A model generated the notes under the pieces. It was given only the letters and a program-made list of their open reading frames with translations, had not been told where the DNA came from and did no database searches. Shown piece by piece: positions 1 through 8,537 of a stretch of 64,000 nucleotides of DNA (position 1 is the first letter of the stretch; each line of letters opens with the position of its first letter). The position numbers and the translations under genes are program-made. The DNA comes from Blepharisma stoltei (lineage: Eukaryota; Ciliophora; Heterotrichea; Heterotrichida; Blepharismidae), in NCBI GenBank assembly GCA_914767885.1, contig CAJZBQ010000001.1, forward strand, positions 744,001 to 808,000, written 5' to 3'.

Positions 1-356
1 ATGAAGTCTTGTTTTGGAATACCTCCCCATATTGTAAACCTTTTAATAAACAGAATTTCCCATGATGTCTCTAGTTTTAGGTCAACTATCTCATTTTTGT
101 CTGACACTCAGTACTATAAACACCTAATTAAACTTATAAAATTGAGGTCACACTATTTAGTGTAAGAGTCATATAATATATTGCAGATCATTCATTGGTT
201 TCCTATTTTGTCACATAAATACATGGTATCGTCTCCTATCTTCATATTCAGATGCATGCCTGGGACACGAATTCCTTGGAAATTCACTATAAGTCTGCAG
301 AAATTGCTTATATGCTCGCATTTTCATACAGCTGAAATATAGCTAAAAACGATTAG
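1..356 (+). CDS. F-box-like gene fragment, 5' edge of window
   Basis: The first 165 bases are open from position 1 and read IPPHIVNLLINRI..SFRSTISFL..YKHLIKLI, with the leucine/isoleucine spacing of an F-box (LPxEIVxxILxRL). After a stop, bases about 232-356 read on in another frame as HAWDTNSLEIHYKSAEIA..FSYSWNIAKND with TGA as Trp, so an IES of about 50-70 bp probably lies between. A second frame in the same stretch (TWYRLLSSYSDACLGHEF) is also plausible and I cannot choose between them. The gene may start upstream of the window. F-box assignment is an inference from spacing only. Confidence 0.35.
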
Positions 357-511
357 AACACAAAATTTTTGCTAACATAGCTAAAATAGCACTTAAATAG
401 GAATTATTAGAATATAATTCAATAGAGGCTGTCTATTTAAATAAAATTTCATTAAATATTTAACTGTAAGAAAATAATTTGAGACTGTATTTTTCTGATA
501 AATCACTTAAC

Positions 512-2052
512 TTATCCTTTACTCTTTTTATATGCAGCAACTGCAATTCCTCCAACTAATGCTGCAGCTGCAACTACCGTAATAACTTTTGTCCAGTTCC
601 ATTGCTTTGGCTTGACTTCTGGCGCTTTTATTTCTTGCTCAGGCTTGACTTCAAGCTTGCCTCCGAACATTTTTCTCATTTCAGCATCATAATCATTTTT
701 CGCTTTAATTGCATCTTCAAGCTTTTTAGTAACATCTTTATTGTTTGGCTCTAGGTTTTTAGCTTGTTTCAATACTTTTATGGCTTTATCATATTCTCCT
801 AGCTGGCATAATGATGCTCCCAAATAATATTTTAGCTTACTTTTCTTAGTAGAAGGAAAAATTTATCTAAGTTATAGTAAAATAAGCTCATTAAAAATTT
901 TTCTTTATAGAAAAAACTTGTTTTTATTGGCCATACAAAATCATATAAAAAATTATTTTTTACTAGAAATCATTTTCATCCAAATAAATGCTTATTTATA
1001 AAGGAAAAGTTGGGATTATTTGGAAATAATTTCAACCCTTCTTCACTCTGCATTTTTGCATATTCCCAATATTCTGCCCTAACAAACGTAAGTGTCAGAT
1101 TATTTATTATCGACAATTTGAATTTCTCGTATTCTTCTTTCAAATGAAATTTTTAAAAATGGTGATTGATGAATAGGTCCAGGAAGACTGGTGAGTTGAT
1201 CTCAGCTTTAGGTGAGTGGATACTATTCTTTTAGGAGGTCCGGGGTGAGTTTTTTATCTATTTGGGACTGCAGGATTGTTTTTCTTGAGCAGCAGACAAC
1301 ATACAAATGCGCATGCCCAACTCAAACTTCTGGGAAGCAAATTTGTTTCTGTATCAGGCTGATAGTCCGAAAGGGCACAAAACGTTTTACCCATATCCTA
1401 ACAGGGGTTGAAGGGAGTCAGAGCTGCAAGAATCAGATCTAGGCACAAACATCACGTGAGTCTCCAAAAGATTGGGTGACCTCGGCAGGAAAAGGGCGTG
1501 GCGTAACACAAGTTGACTAAGTCCACTTGAGCCTGCAGCCTGCGATGAATCATCAAGGGGCTGAAATAAACCCCTAAAACCTTCTAAAATTTAACCTAAT
1601 CTTTCAAATGCCTTTTAAAAAGTCCCTGAGGTGCAGCATCAATAGCTTCATTATACTTTTTAATGGCTTCATTATAATCTTTATTTTTAAATTTCTCATT
1701 TCCTTGATCCTTAATTGCCAAAGCATTCTGCAAGATTTTCTGTATTTCTTCTAATTCTTTTTTTTCTGAATTTTCATCGATTTTTTCTTTATCCTCGTCT
1801 TTATTTTTCCCTTCATTTTTTATGCTCTCAATCTGTTCATGTTCCTGCTTTCTTCACTTAGCCCAATATTGCTCATAAGCGTCATCGCTGTTTTTTTGCC
1901 TTTTATCAGGCTCAGGGAATTTATAATTTTTTCTATTAATTAAGTTTTTTATTAAAAAAAAATAAAAAATATTAATTTATATAAAAAAGTATAGCTGACG
2001 ACTCATCTTCAGTCGTCTTTCTTTTGTTTACAGACACATTTTCAGGTTCCAT
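512..2052 (-). CDS. Tail-anchored TPR protein, three IESs
   Basis: Start ATG at 2052 (MEPENVSVNKRK), stop TAA at 512. With IESs at 1924-1993, about 1132-1610 and 849-1000 removed, one frame of about 290 residues results. The N-terminal half is charged; a TGA is Trp in YEQYWAKWRKQ. TPR motifs follow (ALAIKDQGNEKFKNKDYNEAI and YYLGASLCQLGEYDKAI, then LEPNN). A single 19-residue hydrophobic segment (VITVVAAAALVGGIAVAAY) ends in YKKSKG, the layout of a tail-anchored membrane protein facing the cytosol. TPRs of this kind usually dock chaperones or other partners; the partner is unknown. Resemblance to FKBP8/TOM70-like tail-anchored TPR proteins is architecture only. Confidence 0.8.
849..1000. other. 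IES in TPR gene
   Basis: 152-bp AT-rich insert between TA at 847-848 and TA at 999-1000. Removing it joins PNFSF to KKSKLKYYLGAS in frame. Confidence 0.7.
1147..1610. mobile_element. Retroposon-like insert in TPR gene
   Basis: GC-richer 464-bp block flanked by an 11-bp direct repeat TCTTTCAAATG at 1136-1146 and 1600-1610. No long ORF. Restoring the repeat gives RHLKEEYEKFK; a nearby TA-to-TA cut (1130-1131 to 1597-1598) gives RHLKDYEKFK, also in frame. Confidence 0.7.
1924..1993. other. IES in TPR gene (70 bp)
   Basis: AT-only insert between TA 1922-1923 and TA 1992-1993. Removal joins DESSA to KFPEPDKR in frame and removes a stop. Confidence 0.8.
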
Positions 2053-2090
2053 TTAATTATTATTAAAATATGGGGTAAAATAGAATTAGA

Positions 2091-3110
2091 TTAAGCATGA
2101 GGGTTTTCTTGGTCTGAGTCGCTATATGTATGGGTATCGTTGTGTTTTATTTCAGGTTTTACGTTTTCTATATTGACGATTTGCACACTGGGAGTTTTTG
2201 GGGTGTATCTTTGGTTCACATTGTGGAGATGGGCTGGAATTGCCATAAAACCTGATAGTTTTTCTATTGAATCCGCATGGAGATGGTGCAGGCTGTTTTC
2301 GTCCCCGACTGAAATAAAAGTCGCATTAAACCTAAATTCTGAGCCTTTATCAAGGGAACTTAACGCTTGAATATTTTTTTGGAAATCGTGGTCGTCCATT
2401 GACAAAATCAAGTCAGCGTGGATATCTGACTCACTTGGGATCATTTTTACTAGCAAAATTACTGCATGGTCGCCTCTGAATCAGCTACCTTGGTTTTCAG
2501 TAGCTTTTACTAAATATCCTTCCCAGCTAATCGTTTTCCCTAGGTATTTTCTTGCAAAAGTGTCGTGGGCTTTGACGCTGTTTTGAAGTAGAACTTCTGA
2601 GCCGCAGTCGTGAACATATTCATGCCAACTGGCTGAAGAATATTCATAGGATTTTATATGTTCATCAGTGCCCCAAAACAAAATATTCTGCTTTATGAAA
2701 ATTTTTATTTTTTTTTTTTATAAAAAAAAAATGGATTATTTATTGTAATTTAATATAATAATAAAAATAATCACTGTAAGTATTGATACCAAATAGCTTC
2801 TTGAAAAAACAATTGCGCATTGCCCACATTTAAATGACAAAACTTCATCTTTAAGCCCTGATAACCCATACGGCTGCCTTACTTTTAGCTTCCCTTGGCA
2901 TTTTCTACATCTAGTTACCATTGCTTTAGATAGAGGAATTGCAAAAGGTAGAAGGCAGACAGACCAGATTCCAAAAATCAGGATAACCAAGCAGATAACG
3001 ATTATTGTTACATAGGTCGTTTCAGGGATTATATAAGTGTTAACAGTCTCATCACAGAAGTGGCAAAGTGCTAGGTCAGACCTAAATAAAATTTACTCTT
3101 TTTTGTCCAT
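2091..3110 (-). CDS. LITAF-like zinc/membrane protein with added C-terminal domain
   Basis: Start ATG at 3110 (MDKKE), then a 15-nt intron at 3082-3096 (GTAAATTTTATTTAG), then SDLALCHFCDETV. The order CxxC, hydrophobic stretch, CxxC (CHFC ... IWSVCLLPFAIPL ... CRKC) is that of a LITAF domain, which sits on the cytosolic face of endolysosomal membranes. A second CxxC (FKCGQC) and a membrane-like segment (YLVSILTVIIFIII) follow. After an IES at about 2696-2752 the chain continues into a soluble beta-rich region (ISWEGYLVKATENQ, TGA-coded W in GSWFRGDHAVILLVKM, FRFNATFISVGD) that could be an OB-like fold. I do not recognise that C-terminal domain firmly. Stop TAA at 2091. Confidence 0.72.
2696..2752. 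other. IES in LITAF-like gene (about 57 bp)
   Basis: Poly-A/T rich insert between TA 2694-2695 and TA 2751-2752. Removal joins IIFIII(L) to KQNILFWGTDE. A second left TA, one codon away, fits equally well. Confidence 0.7.
3082..3096 (-). other. 15-nt spliceosomal intron
   Basis: On the minus strand GTAAATTTTATTTAG. Its removal joins MDKKE to SDLALCHFC and removes an in-frame TAA. Fifteen-base introns are characteristic of heterotrich ciliates. Confidence 0.85.
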
Positions 3111-3244
3111 ACTATTATATTCCAATACCTACCATTTTCTATATAAATTTTAAAAAAAATACCTTTATTTTCTATAGAAAATCAATAAAAATGCTTAAAA
3201 TTCATAAGCAATCTAAATTTTTAACAAATATTAACTAAATTAGC

Positions 3245-3799
3245 TTATAAAACGTAGCGATCAGTAGAAATGTATTTGACCGCGTCGTTCAAAGTCTTCA
3301 TACTATCAAAGACATTGTCTTCAATAACAGTCTCAAATTCATGCTCAATTGACGTAAGCAAGGCAACTCTTTCAAATTCATCTAGCTTCAGCCCATCTAA
3401 GATATTGGCATCCCAATTTAAGTTTCTTAAGTCAACCTTTTCAAAATGCCTCAAAATATGAATAATTCGGGTCTTGATTTGGCCTTTTGGAATAAAATGT
3501 TCATTGGTATCGTAATCTCCTAGTGGGTTTTCTTTAAGTTCCATATCAAGAATTTGCCTTGAGTCTGTGCCACCTTCAGCTAGTCTTTTGGTTTGGGTAA
3601 CTCTTGGCTTTGTTTTCCACTCGTCGTTGAGTCTTTTCTCCCAATGGTCTAGTTGATAGCCTCTTTCTTCAGGAGTTTTATCGCCAGTATAGTCAGAGTC
3701 TGCATATTGCCACCAGTTCTTGGACCATTTGTCCTTGGGGTCTTCCCAGCCGTAGCCTCTCATCAGAGGCCTGAGCCTTCGTACAAAGGAGACAATCAT
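3245..3799 (-). CDS. Acyl-carrier-like (mitochondrial ACP family) protein lacking the usual Ser
   Basis: The last 75 residues (IKTRIIHILRHFEKVDLR ... LDEFERVALLTSIEHEFETVI ... LNDAVKYIS) match the helix pattern of acyl carrier proteins such as the complex I subunit NDUFAB1. At the phosphopantetheine site, where DSLD is expected, this protein reads DGLKLDEFE, so the modified serine appears absent. The N-terminal 100 residues are Trp/Arg-rich (RGYGWEDPKDKWSKNWWQY) and start with an Arg-rich stretch that could target mitochondria. I place the start at the ATG at 3799 because a divergent gene begins at 3813; an in-frame ATG also exists at 3838. A structural role in a mitochondrial complex is an inference. 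Confidence 0.7.
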   Translation of the reverse strand: MIVSFVRRLRPLMRGYGWEDPKDKWSKNWWQYADSDYTGDKTPEERGYQLDHWEKRLNDEWKTKPRVTQTKRLAEGGTDSRQILDMELKENPLGDYDTNEHFIPKGQIKTRIIHILRHFEKVDLRNLNWDANILDGLKLDEFERVALLTSIEHEFETVIEDNVFDSMKTLNDAVKYISTDRYVL

Positions 3800-3812
3800 A
3801 ATAATTATAAAA

Positions 3813-4734
3813 TAATGGATGAGCCGAAATTTAAGCATAGACTCAAGGAAGAAAGAAATTTATTTCTTTTTATGAAGAATACTACACTAAAAAGCATTTT
3901 TGGTTAGTAACGATGACACCCCCCCTCAATCTTCATGTCTACTGCAACAAAAATTTTTTGAAAAAATCTTCATGCCTACTGCAACACAACATTTTTATAA
4001 AAAATTAATGCATTTTTCTCTAGGTGAATTTCTCAAAAAACCCATAAAACAGCGTTGCTGTAGGTGTAATGACCTTCTCATCGAGATTTGGACGGCTATT
4101 GCCATCACTCACCATTTTATTAAACTTATCTAGCTAAAAAAAGTACGGAAAATTTAAGATGCGCGTCGAAAATTTGTTGCAAGAGGATTAAGATTAAGAT
4201 TATTACATGTATATAATTTGTTGCAAGAGACATGAAAATTATTATTTTTTTTATATAAAATTTTATATTAAAAAATTGCATTTTTGTTGCAATAGACATG
4301 AAGATTGAGGGGGGGGTCATCGTTAGATATGGCTTGCTAAAATTTGTTTGTAAGCCATATTTTTAGGCTAACCAAATTTAAAATGGCAAAAAAAAATGAT
4401 TATTGGTGGGCAATTCTTCTCTAATAGGTATAAATGAAGAAATGAAACAGCAGGGTGAATTTGCGTTATATGAATTTAAATTACTATATTAAAGAAATCC
4501 TGTGTTAAATTATTGATTTTGAATTCAGATATCATCATAAAGTCAAAGTCCCTGATTATAAGCATTAAAACTGATTTTTTGCAAAGCCCTACAGGAGAAG
4601 TACTTCAAGATGAAATTTACCAATATGCTGACTTATATTTATTTATTTATATAAAATTTATCCAATCGTCTTGTTATAGTCCAAAAAATTTTTATCAGGT
4701 ATTTTTGGTTTATCTTTATAAAAGCTCTCTTTAA
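3813..4734 (+). CDS. Small gene of unknown function, MITE-bearing IES
   Basis: ATG at 3813 lies only 13 bp from the ATG of the divergent ACP-like gene. Exon 1 reads MDEPKFKHRLKEERN..MKNTTL, then an IES (3890-4402) containing a 418-bp MITE. Past it the frame reads LVGNSSLIGINEEMKQQGEFALYEFK. A second, very short interruption near 4464-4492 leads to LILNSDIIIKSKSL..TDFLQSPTGEVLQDEIYQYADLY. The reading to the TAA at 4734 is AT-rich and may hide another IES. No family recognised. The two join points are frame-consistent but unconfirmed. Confidence 0.5.
3890..4402. other. IES carrying a MITE
   Basis: Between TA 3888-3889 and TA 4401-4402; removal joins NTTL to LVGNSSL. Without the MITE at 3908-4325 it would be about 95 bp. 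Confidence 0.55.
3908..4325. mobile_element. MITE with ACGATGAC..C-run inverted ends
   Basis: About 45-bp terminal inverted repeats. The left end runs TAACGATGACACCCCCCC then TCAATCTTCATGTCTACTGC; the right end is its complement, ending GGGGGGGGTCATCGTTA. TA duplicated at both ends. A third internal copy of the TCTTCATG(C/T)CTACTGCAAC motif lies near 3965. No ORF of note. Distinct from the other MITEs here. Confidence 0.85.
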
Positions 4735-4875
4735 AATATCAATCAAAATGCCCTCCCAAAGATTTTTTAAGTAAAATCCATAATAAATAAAATTAAAAGC
4801 TATTAAATTTAATTGATCCATAATAATCAAACTCCATAATCTTTCTGTAATTTTATCTTATAAGTATAGACAAAT

Positions 4876-6850
4876 ATGAGTAATTGTGTTTTATGCCAAG
4901 AGCAAGCTAAGAAAATTTGCTACTGCTCTGGGGTTGCTTTATGTGAAAACCACTTCCAAGCTCATCTAGAGGTCCTAACTGAAATTGATCATTACTCTGA
5001 AGAAATCTCTCAAGCCAATCAAGATATGGAAAGGATTAAGCAATTAAAATTAGAAATCACGAACTTTGTTATCCTCGAAATGCAAAGATTGGATAAAATA
5101 ACAGATGACTGCTTCAAAGATTTAGCAAAAACCTGTGACTCTTTAATTAAAACTCTAAATGAAGTAAAAATTAAGATACAAGCCGAGACACAGCAGGCTA
5201 ATGCATCATTACGTGAATTAGTTGAAAATATTGACACACTGAATTTATATTTATTGATATATTTGAGCGAATATGCATTAAATGGAGATGGTGAGTCAGC
5301 CCTTTTTCTAAATACCTGTAGCTAGAGGCTGGACGGGCAGCGGGGACCTTGTGGAAGGAAATTGGTGCTCGTTGAATTATATCTGGCTAGGTTTTTACTT
5401 GGCGCAGTTGAGCGCAACGTCAGGATAGGCCGACCGCAGCTCATTCTGGTACCAGGTTTTTTTGCCTCAGGGGAAATGGGATTCAAGGCTGGAAAGGGGA
5501 AGCTCAGCAAAGCCATTGCATTTGACCATCGGGCAACTCCCTAGCATGAAACTGTGCGTTACCTCTAAGGCTTTGGATTTCCATTTAAGCCGACAGTCTT
5601 ACCAGAAAATTTGGTGGCACAACTCACCCAACTGCGGGTGCATACTCTCGTCCGTAGGAGTAACACATTTGAAGGTCGTGATACGATTGCTGGTGAGCAA
5701 TTGGGTGAAACGATAGTGTTAAAGGCAGCCCTTCGGGAATTGCAGCGAGCTTCTCAAATAAGTAATGTTAATGATATATTTGAGGGAATATTTCATATAT
5801 AAATTTAATTTTAGAAATTCAAGGAAAAAAGAATAGAACAATTATATCAAAAAATGCAAAGCCAAAACAGCGAATTTTTTTCAATTGAATGGAATAGCCC
5901 ATGGCCGGGAATCCAAGAAATTATTAATAAAAGCCAACACTTTTCAATTGACTGATATAGGCCAGACTTGAATTATTACTTATACAATGGAAGAAAAAAC
6001 AAAATAAAATCCTATGATATAAGAAGCAAGAAAATCAGTGTATCTAATATAAATAATTTTGAATGTAAGGTCGCTCCACACATTTTGCCAATAGAAGATG
6101 GCCTTTTTGTTACTGGAGGAGCCAATATTTTAGGCCTGACAACAGATGAAGCTTGATTCATTAACCTAAAAGCAGGAAACGCTGAACAAAAAGCCAAAAT
6201 GAGGTATATATCATTAAAAATTGATTGGCTTATTATAAGAAAACTTATTCACCTATATTTCAATTAATTTCAGCGTTATCTAATTAATTTAAATAGGGCA
6301 TAAAAGATATTATCATTCAGCAGTTTATTTTAATAAATCAATTTTTGTTATAGGGGGCATAAATGAGCGAAGAGAATCAGAAGCGCCATTTGAAATAGAA
6401 AAGTATGACTTAAAAACAAATATCTGGGAAAATATTGGCCCTTTGCAGTTCCAAAGAAGGTCTCCTGGCGCTTGCATCTATAAAAATTTCATATTTGTAG
6501 CTGGATGCGACAACTCAAAAACCATCGAAAAAATCCATCTAGATACCTATTACAATGAATCAGTCAGCATAAGAGAAAAAATCGGTGAAGGCTGCACTTT
6601 AGTGCCGACCCCAAGTGGCATAGTCGTATTTTCGCTTTCAAAAATCTTTTTAATTGACGAAAATTGCCAAACTTTGCAAGAAGTGCGCATTTCAGAGCAA
6701 ACTAGTTGATGGTGCCAATGTCCTCCTGTAAGATATGGAGAATTCATATATTTAGTCCGCTTTGGAAATTACCATTTGATTAAATTCAACCTTTCTAAGT
6801 TTAGCATTGAAGCAGCAGACGAAGAAATTCCTTTTGATAGCGTTAAATAA
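4876..6850 (+). CDS. B-box zinc finger / kelch-repeat protein
   Basis: The N-terminus (NCVLCQEQAKKICYCSGVALCENHF) is a B-box-type zinc site, followed by a coiled coil (ERIKQLKLEITNFV .. LRELVENIDTLN). An IES at 5248-5835 is removed to give LNLEQLYQKMQSQNSEFF. The C-terminal half is kelch-like: blocks such as LPIEDGLFVTGGANI, HSAVYFNKSIFVIGG, KYDLKTNIWENIGPL and GACIYKNFIFVAGC. TGA encodes Trp in HFSIDWYRPDL, TDEAWFINL and QTSWWCQCP. A second IES (about 6211-6295) sits before the GHKRYYHSAV strand. Stop TAA 6848-6850. B-box/kelch proteins are often adaptors; the partner is unknown. Confidence 0.82.
5248..5835. other. IES with nested retroposon
   Basis: Between TA 5246-5247 and TA 5834-5835; removal gives DTLN-LEQLYQKM. 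Subtracting the nested 517-bp insert leaves 71 bp, a typical short-IES length. Confidence 0.8.
5275..5791 (+). mobile_element. Retroposon-like insert nested in an IES
   Basis: Flanked by an imperfect 20-bp direct repeat TGATATATTTGAGSGAATAT (5255-5274 and 5772-5791). GC-richer than its surroundings. The 3' end AATAAGTAATGTTAA resembles the TAAG-type tails of other inserts. Alignable by eye with the insert at 15455-16000 (shared ACCTTGTGGAAGG / ACCCTGTGGAAGG, GAGCGCAA, TAGGCC). Confidence 0.75.
6211..6295. other. IES in kelch gene (about 85 bp)
   Basis: Between TA 6209-6210 and TA 6294-6295. Removal joins AKMRYI to GHKRYYHS; a neighbouring TA pair gives RYKRYYHS, also in frame. Confidence 0.7.
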
Positions 6851-6893
6851 GTATTTTCAGGAAATAAATTAAAATTATACTATTTAGAGAAAT

Positions 6894-7757
6894 ATGGAGC
6901 AAAGCCAAAGTGGAGGTTTTACGACGAGAAATAAATTGGGATTGTGCTGCTCGATATGTACCGAAGACTATAATACAATCAGAATTCCTAAAATCCTGAC
7001 GTGCGGCCATACTTTTTGTGAGCCTTGTTTAGAGAGGATTAAAACTCCTCTATCTTTGAAATGCCCAAATTGTAAAAATGAGACAAACTCAGCATCGAAG
7101 CTGACCACCAATTATGCTTTAATTGAAGTAATAGAAAAAGTCGGTACCCAAGGCTGCATATCCCACGATAAAGAAATTCTTGCTTACTGTGCTGATGACA
7201 GCACATCACTTTGCCTTGAATGTATGATTGCTCACAAAAACCATGATATTTTCTTAGTAACAGATAACAGAGTATCAGAAATCACGAATATAAAATTTAG
7301 CCAATTAACGTCATTAGAAACAGAATTGCATGAGCTGATCTCGACATGAAAAACTGCTAAGTCAGAACTTATTTCAATTAGACAAGGAAATCGGCAATTT
7401 GAATGCCATGTTCAAGCTTTTAAAAAAGCTGAAGCCAAAATGATTGACAATATAAAATCAGGGACAAAAGTTTGTATATCGAAAATTGAGAAATTAGCAA
7501 AAGTCCAAGAAATTGCAGAATTAGAGAAATTTATTGATGACGAAATAAAAAGGCTTGAGAGTGGTTTTTCTAATATACAGAGAGAAAGAAAAAGATTTTC
7601 AAAGCTAAGTATCGAAAGCCAACTAAATTGGAAAGAAATTGGTTTTGAAAAGCGTGGGATTCCTCCAAAAATTGATAGAGAAGAGCTCGTAGGCACTAAT
7701 ATACGCATCAGTGATTATGAGCAAGCTATTATAAGCAGAGCTTTACCAAATGAATAA
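6894..7757 (+). CDS. TRIM-type RING/B-box/coiled-coil protein
   Basis: RING finger at residues about 18-60: CCSICTEDYN..PKILTCGHTFCEPCLERI..LKCPNCKN, with all zinc ligands. It is followed by a B-box (CISHDKEILAYCADDSTSLCLECMIAHKNH) and a long coiled coil. TGA at 7347-7349 is Trp (LISTWKTAKSEL) and reading continues to TAA at 7755-7757, about 287 residues. RING plus B-box plus coiled coil is the TRIM arrangement, so E3 ubiquitin ligase activity is likely. No C-terminal substrate-binding domain is recognisable. No IES is needed. Confidence 0.88.
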
Positions 7758-7835
7758 TATAGCTCTTTCCCTTAAATAGCCCGATAGCGGGATGAAGCCA
7801 GCCCGTTATCGGGCTATTCAAGGGAAAGTGCTATA
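7758..7835. repeat. 78-bp near-perfect hairpin
   Basis: Two 35-base arms (ATATAGCTCTTTCCCTT.. and ..AAGGGAAAGTGCTATAT) match at about 32 of 35 positions around a short loop. It starts right after the TRIM stop codon. Could be a small MITE or an RNA 3'-end structure. Confidence 0.75.
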
Positions 7836-7916
7836 TATCATTTATTATAACTTTTGTATATTTTTTTATAAAATTATTTCCTATCATAAATAATTGCTTT
7901 TTAATTATGAAATATT

Positions 7917-8537
7917 ATATACATAAAATGTCGGATAACGTCCGACCCATCCTCTCGTAGACGGTAACCCGTGTGTATTCGGCATGGTTTTTGGAGTTCC
8001 GGGTTGGCCCAGCAATATCAGGTCCTCGAGTCGAGAGGATTAAGCACAAGAATCGCTATTTTTGTGACTCGATCCTTGAGCAGTTACTTGCAACTTCTTT
8101 TTACCAGCAGCGCCCAACCCAGTGAGTGCCCGAAATGATGGCAGAAAGACTTATCTGCCTAAGCTGCTTTTGTGGGTTGCCTCGAATGGCGAAAGCTGTT
8201 GAGTTCTTTCTTGGGCTGACCCGAAAAGAGGGAAGGCAAACTAGACATCTCAATAGGGTCTCTCCAGTTAAGGCGCTTTCAGTGAACAGATCTGGAGATC
8301 AGTAAGGACAGAGTTGGCGTAAAAATAGGGCAGCGTGACAAGTTGGAAATGGAGGCGGTCAGCGAAGATAGTATGAGCTGTCCCTTGGCCATCATCTCTA
8401 CTGAGAAATCGGGGGTTTCAGCCCTGGCTTGAAGCGGCTATGCCCTGCCACCCTACGGGGTAATCCCGTGTAACGTTTCGACAGCACGAAATGGGACTTT
8501 AAATATATAGCTTAATCTAATCTAATTATGAAATATT
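7917..8537 (+). mobile_element. Retroposon-like insert at the 3' end of the Cys-motif gene
   Basis: Flanked by a 15-bp direct repeat TAATTATGAAATATT (7902-7916, 8523-8537). About 50% GC, no long ORF, 3' end with TAATC repeats (CTTAATCTAATCTAAT). The stop codon of the minus-strand gene lies inside the right repeat copy. Confidence 0.75.

Noticed and set aside
1212-1442. 76-codon ORF on the plus strand
   Set aside because: Lies inside the retroposon-like insert of the TPR gene, has no family similarity, and the insert is removed from the gene.
3653-3907. 84-codon plus-strand ORF
   Set aside because: Only its end from the ATG at 3813 appears coding; the first part is antisense to the ACP-like gene.
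5322-5802. Several ORFs on both strands (60-84 codons)
   Set aside because: GC-rich repeat body of the nested retroposon; the frames overlap each other and none has domain character.
7930-8510. Possible rRNA or tRNA genes in the GC-rich block
   Set aside because: No cloverleaf or conserved rRNA core could be recognised; flanking 15-bp duplication argues for a retroposon.
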